A DNA stretch of 64,000 nucleotides from Falsiroseomonas sp050563535 (GTDB lineage Bacteria; Pseudomonadota; Alphaproteobacteria; Acetobacterales; Acetobacteraceae): contig NZ_JBNXUO010000008.1 in the NCBI RefSeq assembly GCF_050563535.1, forward strand, positions 62,001 to 126,000, given 5' to 3'. Below the pieces are notes generated by a model. That model made no database searches and was not told the origin of the DNA. It was given only the letters and a program-made list of their open reading frames with translations. Positions 26,169 through 35,364 of this stretch are shown here, one piece after another. The first letter of the stretch is position 1. Each line of letters opens with the position of its first letter. The translations under genes were made by a program, and so were the position numbers.

Positions 26169-26534
26169 ATGGACAGCGCCGAACGCCGCACCGAACTGGC
26201 CGCCGACCGCACCGTGCTGGCGGCGGAGCGCACCTATGCCGCCTGGGTCCGCACCGGGCTGACGGCGCTGGCCAGCGGTGTCGGCGCCAAGAAGGTGCTG
26301 GGCGGCGTGCTGCCGGAATGGGGGGTGGTGCTGACCGGCTCCGTCCTGGTGGTGTTCAGCGCCGCCTGCTTCGCCGCCGCGGTCTGGCGCGAGATCGCGC
26401 CCGACATCGACGCGCCGAAGCCCGAGGTGCGGCGCATCCCGCGCGCCGTCCTGTTCACGCTGAACGGCTTCCTGATGCTGGTGTCCCTCGCCGCGCTGCT
26501 CGGCGTCTGGTTCGGCGAGACCGGCGGGGATTGA
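26169..26534 (+). CDS. DUF202 family small membrane protein
   Basis: The 121-residue protein has the DUF202/YidH pattern: a polar N-terminus (ELAADRTVLAAERTYAAWVRTGLTALASGVGAKKVL) then two strong transmembrane segments (about 55-78 and 98-118). Function is unknown in the family. It is transcribed divergently from the epimerase gene and is followed by an acetyltransferase gene. Confidence 0.8.
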   Translation: MDSAERRTELAADRTVLAAERTYAAWVRTGLTALASGVGAKKVLGGVLPEWGVVLTGSVLVVFSAACFAAAVWREIAPDIDAPKPEVRRIPRAVLFTLNGFLMLVSLAALLGVWFGETGGD

Positions 26535-26567
26535 CGCCCGCGCGGGCGGCGCGTGTGCTTCGTGCCG

Positions 26568-27389
26568 ATGCAGCCGCGCCCGATGACCGAAGCCGACCTG
26601 CCCCGCGCCGCCGCGCTGTCCGCCGCCGCCGGGTGGAACCAGGTGGCCGCGGACTGGTCGCTGTTCCTGCATGGGGGGGAGGTGCGGGTGCTGGACGACG
26701 GCGACCCCGCATGCCTGGCCGCCAGCGCGGCGGTGCTGCCCTACGGGGCGGATCTCGCCTGGATCTCGATGGTGCTGGTGCGGCCGGACCGGCGCCGGGC
26801 GGGGCTGGCGACCGCGCTGATGCGCTGGGCGGTCGGGCGGCTCGCGGGCATGCGGCACGTCGCGCTGGATGCCACGCCGGCGGGGCGCGAGGTCTATGCG
26901 CGGCTCGGCTTCCGCGACCTCCTCGGCTTCGCGCGCTGGTCGGTGCCGCGGGACCTGCCGGCGCCCGCCCGCGCGGTGCGGCCATTGCGGCCGGAGGACT
27001 GGCCCGCGCTGCTGGCGCTGGACGCCGCCGCCTTCGGCGCGCCGCGCGCGGCGCCGCTGCGGAACTTCGCCCGGCGCCGGCCGGATGCCGCCTTCGTCAC
27101 GCCGGACCTGCGCGGCTTCGTGCTGGCGCGGGACGGGCTGCGCGCGCCGCAGATCGGCCCCGTGGTCGCGCCGGACGAGCCGACGGCCATCGCGCTGGTC
27201 GCCGCGGCGCGCGCCGCGCTCGGCGTGCCGGCGGTGCTCGACCTCGCCGATTCGGCGGGCGGGGTCGCGGCGGCGCTGGCCGCGCAGGGGGGCGAGAGGC
27301 TGCGGCCCTTCACGCGCATGGTGCTGGGCGATGCCGGCTTCGGGAAGGCTGAACGAAACTTCGCCTTCGCGGGCCCCGAGTTCGGTTGA
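26568..27389 (+). CDS. GNAT family N-acetyltransferase, tandem-domain
   Basis: The protein of about 273 residues has an N-terminal GNAT domain with the acetyl-CoA-binding segment MVLVRPDRRRAGLATALMRWAV. A second, more degenerate C-terminal domain (from about 135, VRPLRPEDWPALLALDAAAFG) follows. The start is uncertain: ATG 26568 is preferred, GTG 26553 is possible, and no clear ribosome-binding site is present. The substrate cannot be inferred. Confidence 0.78.
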   Translation: MQPRPMTEADLPRAAALSAAAGWNQVAADWSLFLHGGEVRVLDDGDPACLAASAAVLPYGADLAWISMVLVRPDRRRAGLATALMRWAVGRLAGMRHVALDATPAGREVYARLGFRDLLGFARWSVPRDLPAPARAVRPLRPEDWPALLALDAAAFGAPRAAPLRNFARRRPDAAFVTPDLRGFVLARDGLRAPQIGPVVAPDEPTAIALVAAARAALGVPAVLDLADSAGGVAAALAAQGGERLRPFTRMVLGDAGFGKAERNFAFAGPEFG

Positions 27390-27418
27390 CCCCCGCGGTG
27401 CCCCGCCGCACCATCCAC

Positions 27419-27436
27419 GGTAACCGGTGGGTTACC
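27419..27436. promoter_or_regulatory. Palindromic operator candidate before the Bug-TctBA operon
   Basis: GGTAACCGGTGGGTTACC is a perfect 7-bp inverted repeat around GGTG, 27 bp upstream of the receptor gene ATG. Its position between the likely promoter and ribosome-binding site fits a repressor operator; no regulator gene is adjacent. Confidence 0.45.
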
Positions 27437-27463
27437 CGCCACGGAAGGGAAGGGAGAACAAGA

Positions 27464-28471
27464 ATGACCACCACTCGCCGCACGCTGCTCGGCGCCGCCG
27501 CCGCCGGGCTCGCCGCGCCCGCGCTGGCCCAGGGCGCCGCCTGGCGTCCCGACCGTCCGGTGACGCTGATCGTCCCCTGGGCCGCGGGCGGCTCCACCGA
27601 CCAGATGGCGCGCATCGTGGCGGCGGAGCTGGAAGCCGCGATCGGCACCCGCTTCGTGGTGGTGAACCAGCCCGGCGCCTCGGGCTCCATCGGCACGCGC
27701 AACGCGCTGGAAGCGGCGCGGGACGGCATGACCTGGGCGGCTGGCGCGGCGGTGGATGTGGGCTGCTACAAGGTGCTCGGCCTGCTGGACACGCAGCTGC
27801 AGGACTGGAACCTGTTCTTCGCGGTGGCCAACGTGAACACGCTGGTCGCCAACCCGCAGGCCGGCATCCGCGACTTCGGCGCGGCGATGGAGGCCTTCCG
27901 CGCGCGCGGCGCCTCCCTCGCGGTCGCCACCGCCGGCGTCAGCTCGGCCGGGCACAACATGATGTCGGCGGTCCGCGCGGCCACCGGCATCAACTACCGC
28001 CACGCCACCTATGACGGCGGCAACCCCGCCATGATCGCGACGGTGGGCGGCGAGACGCCGATGGGCGCCGTGCTGCTGGTGGAAGCCGCCGAGATGATCC
28101 GCGCGCGCCGCCTGGTGCCGCTGGCCGTGCAGTCCGAACAGCCGGTGACGCTGCAGGGCTTCGGCGAGATCCCGCCCATCACGCGCTGGCTGCCCAACGT
28201 GCCGGCGCCGCTGAACTACTTCGGCGTCTGGTGCCCGAAGGGCGTGCCGCAGAACGTGGTGGACACGGTGTCGCAGGTCTGGCGGGACCGGATCGCCAAC
28301 AGCCAGCGCCTGAAGGACTACGCCGCGCAGCGCGCCGCGGTCTTCGCGCCGCTGCATGGCCAGCAGGCGCATGACGAGGCGTGGAAGATGGTCCGCCAGA
28401 CGGCCTGGCTGTATTTCGACGGCGGCACCGCCCGCGTCAGCCCCGACACGCTCGGGATCCAGCGGCTTTGA
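27464..28471 (+). CDS. Bug family tripartite tricarboxylate transporter receptor
   Basis: The 335-residue periplasmic solute receptor has a Tat-like signal (TTTRRTLLGAAAAGLAAPALAQ). Bug-family motifs follow: RPVTLIVPWAAGGSTDQMARI, VVVNQPGASGSIGTRNA, and TAGVSSAGHNMMSAV. Such receptors deliver carboxylates to TctAB. It heads the operon Bug-tctB-tctA with a GGGAG site before ATG 27464. Its stop overlaps the TTG start of tctB (TTGA). Confidence 0.92.
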   Translation: MTTTRRTLLGAAAAGLAAPALAQGAAWRPDRPVTLIVPWAAGGSTDQMARIVAAELEAAIGTRFVVVNQPGASGSIGTRNALEAARDGMTWAAGAAVDVGCYKVLGLLDTQLQDWNLFFAVANVNTLVANPQAGIRDFGAAMEAFRARGASLAVATAGVSSAGHNMMSAVRAATGINYRHATYDGGNPAMIATVGGETPMGAVLLVEAAEMIRARRLVPLAVQSEQPVTLQGFGEIPPITRWLPNVPAPLNYFGVWCPKGVPQNVVDTVSQVWRDRIANSQRLKDYAAQRAAVFAPLHGQQAHDEAWKMVRQTAWLYFDGGTARVSPDTLGIQRL

Positions 28472-29019
28472 GCGACGGCGCGCAGCCCGGCGAAGGGGCG
28501 CCGTCCCCCTTCGCGGGCGACCGTGCGCCGCTGCCGCCGCGGGTCGATCTCTGGACCGCGGCGGTGCTGCTCGCCTTCGGGCTCGGCGTCGTCGCCCTCG
28601 CCTGGCGGATGCCGACCTTCGTCGAGCAGTCGCATACCGGCCTGACCGCGCCCGGCATCGTGCCGGGCTTCCACGGGCTGGTGATCACGCTGCTGGCGGT
28701 GCTGCTGGGCCTGCGCGCGGTGCGGCGCGGCGCGCTCGGCGACCGGCGCGCGCATGGCCCGGCGCTCGACCCCGGCGATGGGCGGCGGCTGCTGGCGGCG
28801 GCGGTGCTCGGCACCGTCTATGCCGGGGTCCTGGTCGGGCGGCTGCCCTTCTGGATGGCAAGCGCGCTGTTCGTCTTCGCCTTCACCGCGATCTTCGAAT
28901 GGGGCAAGGGGCCGGAACGGCGGGCGCGGCGCCTGGCCGAGGCGGCGGCGCTCGGCCTCGGCACCGGCATCGCGGTGATGCTGGTCTTCGAACGGATCTT
29001 CCTGGTGCGGCTGCCGTGA
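28468..29019 (+). CDS. tctB: Tripartite tricarboxylate transporter small membrane subunit TctB
   Basis: The 183-residue protein has about four transmembrane segments (about 27-45, 66-82, 107-125 and 127-140), as in TctB. No ATG or GTG fits, and the in-frame TTG at 28468 overlapping the receptor stop (TTGA) is the most likely start, implying coupled translation. An ATG at 28381 would need 91 bases of overlap. It overlaps tctA by four bases (GTGA). Confidence 0.82.
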   Translation: MSDGAQPGEGAPSPFAGDRAPLPPRVDLWTAAVLLAFGLGVVALAWRMPTFVEQSHTGLTAPGIVPGFHGLVITLLAVLLGLRAVRRGALGDRRAHGPALDPGDGRRLLAAAVLGTVYAGVLVGRLPFWMASALFVFAFTAIFEWGKGPERRARRLAEAAALGLGTGIAVMLVFERIFLVRLP

Positions 29020-30524
29020 ACGACCCCTTCTCGATGCTGGCGGGCGGCTTCGCCCATGTGCTGCAGGGCGGCGCCATCTTCCATGCCTTCTGGGCGGTGC
29101 TGATCGGCATCGTCATCGGCGCTCTGCCGGGGCTGACCGCGACGATGGGCGTGGCCCTGCTGACCACGCTGACCTTCACCATGGGCCCGCAGGTGGCGAT
29201 GCTGGTGCTGGTCTGCGTCTATGTCGGCGCGATCTACGGCGGCAGCCGCAGCGCCATCCTGCTGAACATCCCGGGCACCCCCGCCTCCGCCGCCTCCACG
29301 CTGGACGGCTTCCCGCTGGCGCGGAAGGGGCTGGCGGGGCGGGCGATGGGCATCTCCACGCTCGGCTCCTGGCTGGGGACGCTGTTCGGCACGCTGATCC
29401 TGGCGGTCTTCGCCCCCACCTTCGGCGAATTCGCCCTGCAGTTCGGCAGCTACGAGATGTTTTGGGTGGCGCTGTTCGGCATCGTCATCGCCGGCAGCCT
29501 GTCGGGCGGCGACCCGCTGAAGGGCTACATCGCCGGCTTCCTCGGCCTGCTGGTCGCGACCGTGGGGCAGGAGACGAACCACGCCTATCCGCGCTTCGCC
29601 TTCGGCAACGGGGACCTCGCCGGCGGGCTCGGCCTGCTGCCCGTCCTGGTCGGCGTCTTCGGCGTGGCGGAGGTGCTGAATTCCATGCGCGGCCCGGCGG
29701 TGGCCGCGGTGTCGTCCAAGCTCGACAGCGTCATCCCGCGCATCCGCGACGTCGTGCAGTACTGGCGCACCATCCTGCGTTCCGGCGCGATCGGCACCTT
29801 CATCGGCGCGATGCCCGGCCTCGGCGAGGACATCGCCGCCTGGACCAGCTACGCCGCCGCCAAGCGCGCCAGCGCGGAACGCGCCGAGTTCGGCCGCGGC
29901 AGCGTCGAGGGGCTGATGTCCGCCGAGACGGGCGAGAGCGCCTGCGTCCCCGGCGCCATCATCCCCGTCCTGACGCTGGCGGTGCCGGGCAGCGCGCCGG
30001 CCGCCGTGCTGATGGCGGCGATGATGATCCACGGCCTGCAGCCGGGCCCGATGCTGGCGATCACCGCGCCGGAGTTCATCTACCAGATCGTCGCGATGCT
30101 GGTCGTCGCCGACATGGTGAAGCTGGTCTACGGGCTGGTCCTGGTGAAGCCGCTGCTCTGGGTGCTGCTGATCCCGCGCGAGAGGCTGATGCCGGTGGTC
30201 TTCGTGCTCTGCACCGTCGGCGCCTTCGCCATCACCTCGCGCCTGTTCGACATCTGGGTGATGCTCGGCGCCGGCCTGGTCGGCTTCATCCTGCGGGAGT
30301 TGCGCTTCCCGATGGCGCCGCTGGTGCTGGGCATCGTGCTGGGCGACCTGCTGGACAAGAACCTGCTGCGCGGGCTGACGCTGACGGGCGGCGACGTCAC
30401 GCCCTTCTTCACCCGGCCGATCAGCGCGGCGCTCTGCGCGCTGACGGTGCTGGCCGCGCTCTGGGCGGTGCCGGGGCTGCCGGGGCGGGTCGCGGGGCTG
30501 TTCCGGCGCGGGGCCGCGGCCTGA
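29016..30524 (+). CDS. tctA: Tripartite tricarboxylate transporter large membrane subunit TctA
   Basis: The 502-residue permease has the TctA motifs: ALPGLTATMGVALLTTLTF near 36, GGSRSAILLNIPGTPASAASTLDGFP near 75, and the repeated GAMPGLGEDIAAW and LAVPGSAPAAVLMAAMMIHGLQPGP in the second half. About 12 transmembrane segments are apparent. The GTG start at 29016 overlaps the tctB stop. It forms the cation-coupled channel for the substrate delivered by the upstream receptor. Confidence 0.93.
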   Translation: MNDPFSMLAGGFAHVLQGGAIFHAFWAVLIGIVIGALPGLTATMGVALLTTLTFTMGPQVAMLVLVCVYVGAIYGGSRSAILLNIPGTPASAASTLDGFPLARKGLAGRAMGISTLGSWLGTLFGTLILAVFAPTFGEFALQFGSYEMFWVALFGIVIAGSLSGGDPLKGYIAGFLGLLVATVGQETNHAYPRFAFGNGDLAGGLGLLPVLVGVFGVAEVLNSMRGPAVAAVSSKLDSVIPRIRDVVQYWRTILRSGAIGTFIGAMPGLGEDIAAWTSYAAAKRASAERAEFGRGSVEGLMSAETGESACVPGAIIPVLTLAVPGSAPAAVLMAAMMIHGLQPGPMLAITAPEFIYQIVAMLVVADMVKLVYGLVLVKPLLWVLLIPRERLMPVVFVLCTVGAFAITSRLFDIWVMLGAGLVGFILRELRFPMAPLVLGIVLGDLLDKNLLRGLTLTGGDVTPFFTRPISAALCALTVLAALWAVPGLPGRVAGLFRRGAAA

Positions 30525-30546
30525 GCGGCGGCGCCCCGCGGCGCCG

Positions 30547-31536
30547 CTACTCCATCTTCAGGTCCAGCTCGCGGATCTTGCGGCCCCAGAAGCCGCTCTC
30601 CTCCCGCACCGCCTGGAAGAACTGCGCGCGCGGCCGCACGGGCGAGGGCTCGAGCCCGTCCTGCTCCAGCCGCCCGGCGAAGCGCGACGCCGCGGCGGCC
30701 TGGCGGGCCGCGGCCTCCAGCCGGTCCAGCAGGTCGGGCGGGGTGCCGGCGGGGGCGAAGATGCCGTGCCAGCCGGTGATGGACACGCCCGGCAGCCCGG
30801 CCTCCGCCAGGGTCGGCACGTCCGGGATGGCGGGCATCCGGCGGTCGCCGGTCACCGCGATGGCGCGCAGCCGCCCTTCCCGCGCCAGCTGGATGGCGGG
30901 CGGGGGGGAGGAGAAGTTCATGGTGATGCGCCCCGCCACCACATCCAGCAGCGCGGGCCCGGTGCCGCGATAGGGCACGTGCTCCATCTCGATTCCCACC
31001 GCGTCGGAGAACAGCACCCCCGCCAGGTGGTTGGCGTTGCCGACCCCGCCCGAGGAATAGGTCAGCGTCCCGCGCGGCTGCGCGCGGGCATGGGCGATGA
31101 GCTGCCGCAGGTCGGTGATGGGCAGGCGCGGGTCGATCACCAGGACATACTGGTAGGAGGTGATCTGCGCGACGGGGGCGAGCACCTGCAGCAGGTCGAT
31201 GCCGTCGCGCTGCATGTGCGGGTTGACGACGAGGTTGGTGGAAACGGCGAAGAGCAGCGTCGTCCCGTCCGGCCGCGCGCGGGACACGCCGAGCGTGCCG
31301 ATATGCCCGGCCGCGCCGCCGCGGTTCTCGACGATCACCGGCTGGCCGCCCAGCGCCTCGCTGAAGGTGTGGGCGAATTCGCGGGCGGTCAGGTCGGTGC
31401 CGCCGCCAGGCGCATAGGGCACCACCAGCACGATCGGCCGCGCGGGCTGCGCGCGGGCCGCGCCGGCCAGGACCAGGGGAGCGGCGAGCGCGGCGCCGAG
31501 CAGGGCGCGGCGGGGCGGGGTCGGGGCGTCGGTCAT
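30547..31536 (-). CDS. Bug family tripartite tricarboxylate transporter receptor
   Basis: The 329-residue receptor has a signal peptide (RRALLGAALAAPLVLAGAARAQ) and Bug motifs RPIVLVVPYAPGGGTDLTARE, VIVENRGGAAGHIGT, TYSSGGVGNANHLAGVLF and HVPYRGTGPALLDVVAGRI. It converges on tctA with a 22-bp gap, so it is not part of that operon. As an orphan receptor it may serve TctAB elsewhere or act in sensing. The ligand is unknown. Confidence 0.92.
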   Translation of the reverse strand: MTDAPTPPRRALLGAALAAPLVLAGAARAQPARPIVLVVPYAPGGGTDLTAREFAHTFSEALGGQPVIVENRGGAAGHIGTLGVSRARPDGTTLLFAVSTNLVVNPHMQRDGIDLLQVLAPVAQITSYQYVLVIDPRLPITDLRQLIAHARAQPRGTLTYSSGGVGNANHLAGVLFSDAVGIEMEHVPYRGTGPALLDVVAGRITMNFSSPPPAIQLAREGRLRAIAVTGDRRMPAIPDVPTLAEAGLPGVSITGWHGIFAPAGTPPDLLDRLEAAARQAAAASRFAGRLEQDGLEPSPVRPRAQFFQAVREESGFWGRKIRELDLKME

Positions 31537-31631
31537 GGACTTCTCCTCCGGCGGGGCGCGGCGGGGCCACGGCCCCCCCCCGCGTCATCGCCGAGGCGGC
31601 GGGCGGCGTCCACCCCCGTCTCGCGGCCGGG

Positions 31632-32666
31632 TCAGCAGGCGCGGACGCGGCCTTCGGCGAAGTCGAGAAGGCAGGCGGCGTAGCGCAGGGTGAAGCGCCA
31701 GTCATTGCCGCCGCCATGGCCCTGGATGCCCGCCGGCCGGTCAAGCAGCAGCAGCGACCCGGTGCGGCCGGTCAGCGCGCCGAAGATGGCGGCGCGGCCG
31801 GGCGGGTCGGGGTCGTATTCGTCGCCGGCGAAATTGGCCACGACGACGCGGGTGGCGGGCGCGCGCGCCGTGGCGACGATGCGGCGCAGGTCGTCGAGCG
31901 CCCAGGCATGGGCGGGGCTGCCGGTCGGGCCATGGGCGGCGGGCGCGATGGCGATGACGGCATCCGCCAGGCCGGGCTCCGCCAGCGCCTGCAGGGCGTT
32001 CCAGGCGCCGCGGGACTGTCCGGCCGCCACCACCCGCGCATAGCCGCGGCGCCGCAGCTCCGCCAGCGCGTGGCGCATGGCGACGGCGCCGGCTTCCGTC
32101 TCGTCGTTCAGCGGGTCGCGGTCCAGGCGGAAGACGTCGTAGCCGGCATTGTTGAAGGCGCGTACATGCGGCTGCGGCTGGCCGCCGCGGCTGTCGGCAC
32201 CGCCCGCCGCGCGCCCATGCGCCCAGAGATAGGCACCGCGCGCGCCCTGCGCGCCCTGCCACAGGAAGCGTCGGTCGGGCGTCAGCGACCAGTGGCGGCC
32301 GGCGGCGAAGGGGGTTTCGGGCGCGGCCTCGGCGGCCGCCTCCCGCCCCGGCCAGACCACCGACAGGTCGCGCACATAGGCGCGGCAGCCGCGGCCACCC
32401 CAGCGGGCGCAGTTGCGCAGCGCGGTGGCCTCCGTCGCGGCGGCATCGTCGTCGATCGCGGCCGCCCAGCCCCAGCTGCCATCGGGCGACAGGGCGAAGA
32501 CGCGGGGCGTGGGCTGGAGCAGGAAGCGCTGGTAGTCGGCCCGCCCCTCGGCGCCGAGATGGGGCAGCGCGGCGGGATCGAGCAGGGGCGGCAGGTCGGC
32601 GCGCGCGGCCGGGGAGGCTGCGAGGGCCCCGAGGAGGATCACGATGCGGTATATCGTGTTCAACAT
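31632..32666 (-). CDS. Exported alpha/beta-hydrolase-like protein (tandem copy B)
   Basis: The 344-residue protein has a signal peptide (IYRIVILLGALAASPAARA) and a C-terminal alpha/beta hydrolase domain. The nucleophile elbow is AAGQSRGAWNALQAL, and a histidine candidate lies in AGIQGHGGGNDWRF. The N-terminal half (ALSPDGSWGWAAAIDDDAA, NCARWGG) has a domain shared with its neighbour at 32754-33782. The two are tandem paralogues by shared layout and motifs. The substrate is unknown. Confidence 0.72.
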   Translation of the reverse strand: MLNTIYRIVILLGALAASPAARADLPPLLDPAALPHLGAEGRADYQRFLLQPTPRVFALSPDGSWGWAAAIDDDAAATEATALRNCARWGGRGCRAYVRDLSVVWPGREAAAEAAPETPFAAGRHWSLTPDRRFLWQGAQGARGAYLWAHGRAAGGADSRGGQPQPHVRAFNNAGYDVFRLDRDPLNDETEAGAVAMRHALAELRRRGYARVVAAGQSRGAWNALQALAEPGLADAVIAIAPAAHGPTGSPAHAWALDDLRRIVATARAPATRVVVANFAGDEYDPDPPGRAAIFGALTGRTGSLLLLDRPAGIQGHGGGNDWRFTLRYAACLLDFAEGRVRAC

Positions 32667-32753
32667 GCCGTGATCCAGGAAACCACAGCCGCCCTGCGGA
32701 TGTCCAGCGGGCTTTTCAACCTTTTCGCGAACGCAGAAGCGCCGCCCGCGCCG

Positions 32754-33782
32754 TCAGCAGGCCCGGGGCGGGTCCGGCGCGGTGGCGAAGCGGTACAGGC
32801 ACAGGCCGAAGCGGTCGTTGAAGGCGACCGTCGCCCCCGCGGCATGGCCCGCCAGCCCCTCGGGCCGGTCGATGGCGAGGAAGGCGGCGGCGCGGGGGGC
32901 GAATTCCCGCAGCAGGTCGGCACGGCCATCCGGCGCCGCGTCGAAGGGGTCGTCGCGGAAGCTCGCCACCGCCAGCCGGATGCTGGCAGCGCCCCGCGCC
33001 GCGCCCAGCACCTCCCGCAGGTCGTCGAGCTGGCGGGCATGGTTCGGGCTGCCGGCCTCGCCATGCGCGGCCGGCGCGATGGCGATCGCGGCATCCACCA
33101 GCCCGGGCGTCGCCATCGCCATCAGCGCGTTCCACCCGCCGCGCGACTGGCCCGCCGCCACCACCTGCCGGTAGCCGCGGCGGCGCAGCTCCGCCAGGTC
33201 CGCGCGCAGCCATTCGGCCGCGCGGCGCGTCTCGTCCGTGGCGGGGTGGCGGTCGAAGCGCCAGACATCGAAGCCGGCATTGTTGAAGCGCCGCGTCCAG
33301 GATTGCGGCTGCCCGCCGCGCGCATCGGCGCCGCGGGCGTTGCGCCCATGCGCCCAGACCAGCACGCCGCGCGCGCGGTCCGGGCCCCACCACAGGAAGC
33401 GCGGATCGGGCAGCGTCTCATGCCCCCAGGAGGTGAAGCGCGCGCCGGAAGGCGGTTCGGCCGCCGCCCAGGCCTCGCCCGGCGCCACCACGGCCAGATC
33501 GCGCGCCTGGATCCAGCAGGGCGCGCCGCCGCTGCGGCGCCGGCAGCTTTCCAGCGCCTTCGCCTCCAGCTCCTCCGGCGGGCCGCCGGCATGCCAACCG
33601 AAGGCGCCGTCCGGTCCGAAGGCCAGCGCGCGGGGCAGGTTCATCCGCAGGAAGCGTGCCACATTGGCGCGGTCCGCCTCCCGCAGCCCCGGCGCCTGCG
33701 GCAGGTCCAGCAGCGGCGCCTGGGCCAGGGCCGGCGCGGCCAGGAGCAGGGCGAGGAAGGGCAGGAAGGTGCGGCGGCGCAT
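32754..33782 (-). CDS. Exported alpha/beta-hydrolase-like protein (tandem copy A)
   Basis: The 342-residue protein starts with a signal peptide (RRRTFLPFLALLLAAPALAQ). It shares with the next gene the segments FGPDGAFGWHAGG, VWAHGRNARGADARGGQPQSW, RFNNAGFDVWRFDRHPATDET, AAGQSRGGWNALMAM and IAIAPAAHGEAGSPNHA. GQSRG is the putative serine elbow. ATG 33782 is chosen over an upstream ATG at 33824 because it precedes the signal directly. It is divergent from argG, with 126 bp between starts. Confidence 0.72.
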   Translation of the reverse strand: MRRRTFLPFLALLLAAPALAQAPLLDLPQAPGLREADRANVARFLRMNLPRALAFGPDGAFGWHAGGPPEELEAKALESCRRRSGGAPCWIQARDLAVVAPGEAWAAAEPPSGARFTSWGHETLPDPRFLWWGPDRARGVLVWAHGRNARGADARGGQPQSWTRRFNNAGFDVWRFDRHPATDETRRAAEWLRADLAELRRRGYRQVVAAGQSRGGWNALMAMATPGLVDAAIAIAPAAHGEAGSPNHARQLDDLREVLGAARGAASIRLAVASFRDDPFDAAPDGRADLLREFAPRAAAFLAIDRPEGLAGHAAGATVAFNDRFGLCLYRFATAPDPPRAC

Positions 33783-33908
33783 CGCGGGCGGATCGTTGCG
33801 GGGCAAGTGTCGCGCGCCCTGCACGCCCCCGTCCAGGGGCGCACTTGCCCCTCCCGCGCGCCGGCGGCATGTTCCGGCGCCTTTCTACCCCCAAGGGATG
33901 CCCCCTCG

Positions 33909-35144
33909 ATGCGCGTCAAGGACGTGAAGAAGGTCGTGCTCGCCTATTCCGGCGGGCTCGACACCAGCGTGATCCTGAAGTGGCTGCAGACCACCTACCG
34001 CTGCGAGGTGGTGACCTTCACCGCCGATCTCGGCCAGGGGGAGGAACTGGGCCCGGCGCGCGACAAGGCGCTGCTGCTCGGCATCCGGCCCGAGAACATC
34101 TTCATGGACGACCTGCGCGAGACCTTCGTGAAGGACTTCGTCTTCCCGATGTTCCGCGCCAATGCGCTGTACGAGGGGATGTACCTCCTCGGCACCTCCA
34201 TCGCGCGCCCGCTGATCGCCCAGCGCCAGATCGAGATCGCGGAGCAGATGGGCGCCGACGCGGTGGCGCATGGCGCGACCGGCAAGGGCAACGACCAGGT
34301 CCGCTTCGAGCTGAGCTACTACGCGCTGAAGCCCGACGTGAAGGTCATCGCCCCCTGGCGCGAATGGGAGCTGACGAGCCGCACGAAGCTGATCGAGTTC
34401 GCCGAGGCCCATCAGATCCCGATCGCCAAGGACAAGCGCGGCGAGGCGCCGTTCAGCGTGGACGCGAACCTCCTCCACTCCTCGAGCGAGGGGAAGATCC
34501 TGGAGGAGCCCTGGGACGCGCCGGACGAGATGGTGTGGCAGCGCACCATCAGCCCCGTCGACGCGCCCGACCGCGTGACCGAGATCACGGTCGAGTTCGA
34601 GCGCGGCGACGCCGTCGGCATCAACGGCGAACGCCTGTCGCCGGCCGCCCTGCTGACGAAGCTCAACGCGCTCGGCCGCGAGAACGGGATCGGCCGGCTG
34701 GACCTGGTGGAGAACCGCTTCGTCGGCATGAAGTCCCGCGGCTGCTACGAGACGCCGGGCGGCACGATCCTCTACGTGGCGCATCGCGCGATGGAGAGCA
34801 TCACGCTCGACCGCGAGGCCTGCCACCTGAAGGACAGCCTCATGCCGCGCTACGCGGAGCTGATCTACAACGGCTTCTGGTTCGCCCCGGAACGCCGCAT
34901 GCTCCAGGCGCTGGTGGACGAGAGCCAGCACAGCGTCACCGGGACGGTGCGGATGAAGCTCTACAAGGGCAACACCATCGTCACCGGGCGGCAATCGCCG
35001 CACAGCCTCTACTCGATGAAGCACGTCACCTTCGAGGACGACCAGGGCGCCTACGACCAGTTCGACGCCCAGGGCTTCATCAAGCTGAACGCGCTGCGCC
35101 TGCGGCTCGGCGCCATGGCGGGACGCAGGGGCGGCGCGCTCTAG
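33909..35144 (+). CDS. argG: Argininosuccinate synthase
   Basis: ArgG joins citrulline and aspartate with ATP in arginine biosynthesis. The 411-residue protein has the N-type ATP pyrophosphatase P-loop AYSGGLDTSVILKWL (about 12), GATGKGNDQVRFEL, and SPVDAPD, KSRGCYETPGG and RQSPHSLYS, all typical of the family. It is monocistronic here, with divergent and downstream promoters on both sides. Confidence 0.96.
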   Translation: MRVKDVKKVVLAYSGGLDTSVILKWLQTTYRCEVVTFTADLGQGEELGPARDKALLLGIRPENIFMDDLRETFVKDFVFPMFRANALYEGMYLLGTSIARPLIAQRQIEIAEQMGADAVAHGATGKGNDQVRFELSYYALKPDVKVIAPWREWELTSRTKLIEFAEAHQIPIAKDKRGEAPFSVDANLLHSSSEGKILEEPWDAPDEMVWQRTISPVDAPDRVTEITVEFERGDAVGINGERLSPAALLTKLNALGRENGIGRLDLVENRFVGMKSRGCYETPGGTILYVAHRAMESITLDREACHLKDSLMPRYAELIYNGFWFAPERRMLQALVDESQHSVTGTVRMKLYKGNTIVTGRQSPHSLYSMKHVTFEDDQGAYDQFDAQGFIKLNALRLRLGAMAGRRGGAL

Positions 35145-35239
35145 CCCGCATCAAGCGGGACGAACCGGTGGGTTGCGGCAGCGCCGCGATCCACCTTCCA
35201 GCGATGGGAAACTTGCCCGCTGTTGCGTATCTGGCCGCG

Positions 35240-35325
35240 CCTCATCTTCCCGTGAAACGCTCCGTTACACTCGTCTGTCAATTTCATACGAAGCTACGCA
35301 TGCTTATCTTGTGACCTGGTCACAA
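35240..35325 (+). promoter_or_regulatory. AT-richer promoter with palindromic operator
   Basis: The 220-bp gap after argG contains an unusually AT-rich stretch with -35-like TTTCAT (35282-35287) and -10-like TATCTT (35305-35310), spaced 17 bp. The perfect palindrome TTGTGACCTGGTCACAA (35309-35325) overlaps the -10 and expected start. It looks CRP/FNR-like but with five bases between TGTGA and TCACA instead of six. A repressor acting here would block the downstream polysaccharide operon. Confidence 0.5.
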
Positions 35326-35364
35326 CGAGCGGCTCCGCCATGGGCGGGGTTGAGGAAGACAGGC

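Noticed and set aside
31716..33908. Long upstream extension of the argG frame (over 700 codons)
   Set aside because: It runs antisense to the two hydrolase genes and has shadow composition. ArgG homology begins exactly at ATG 33909.
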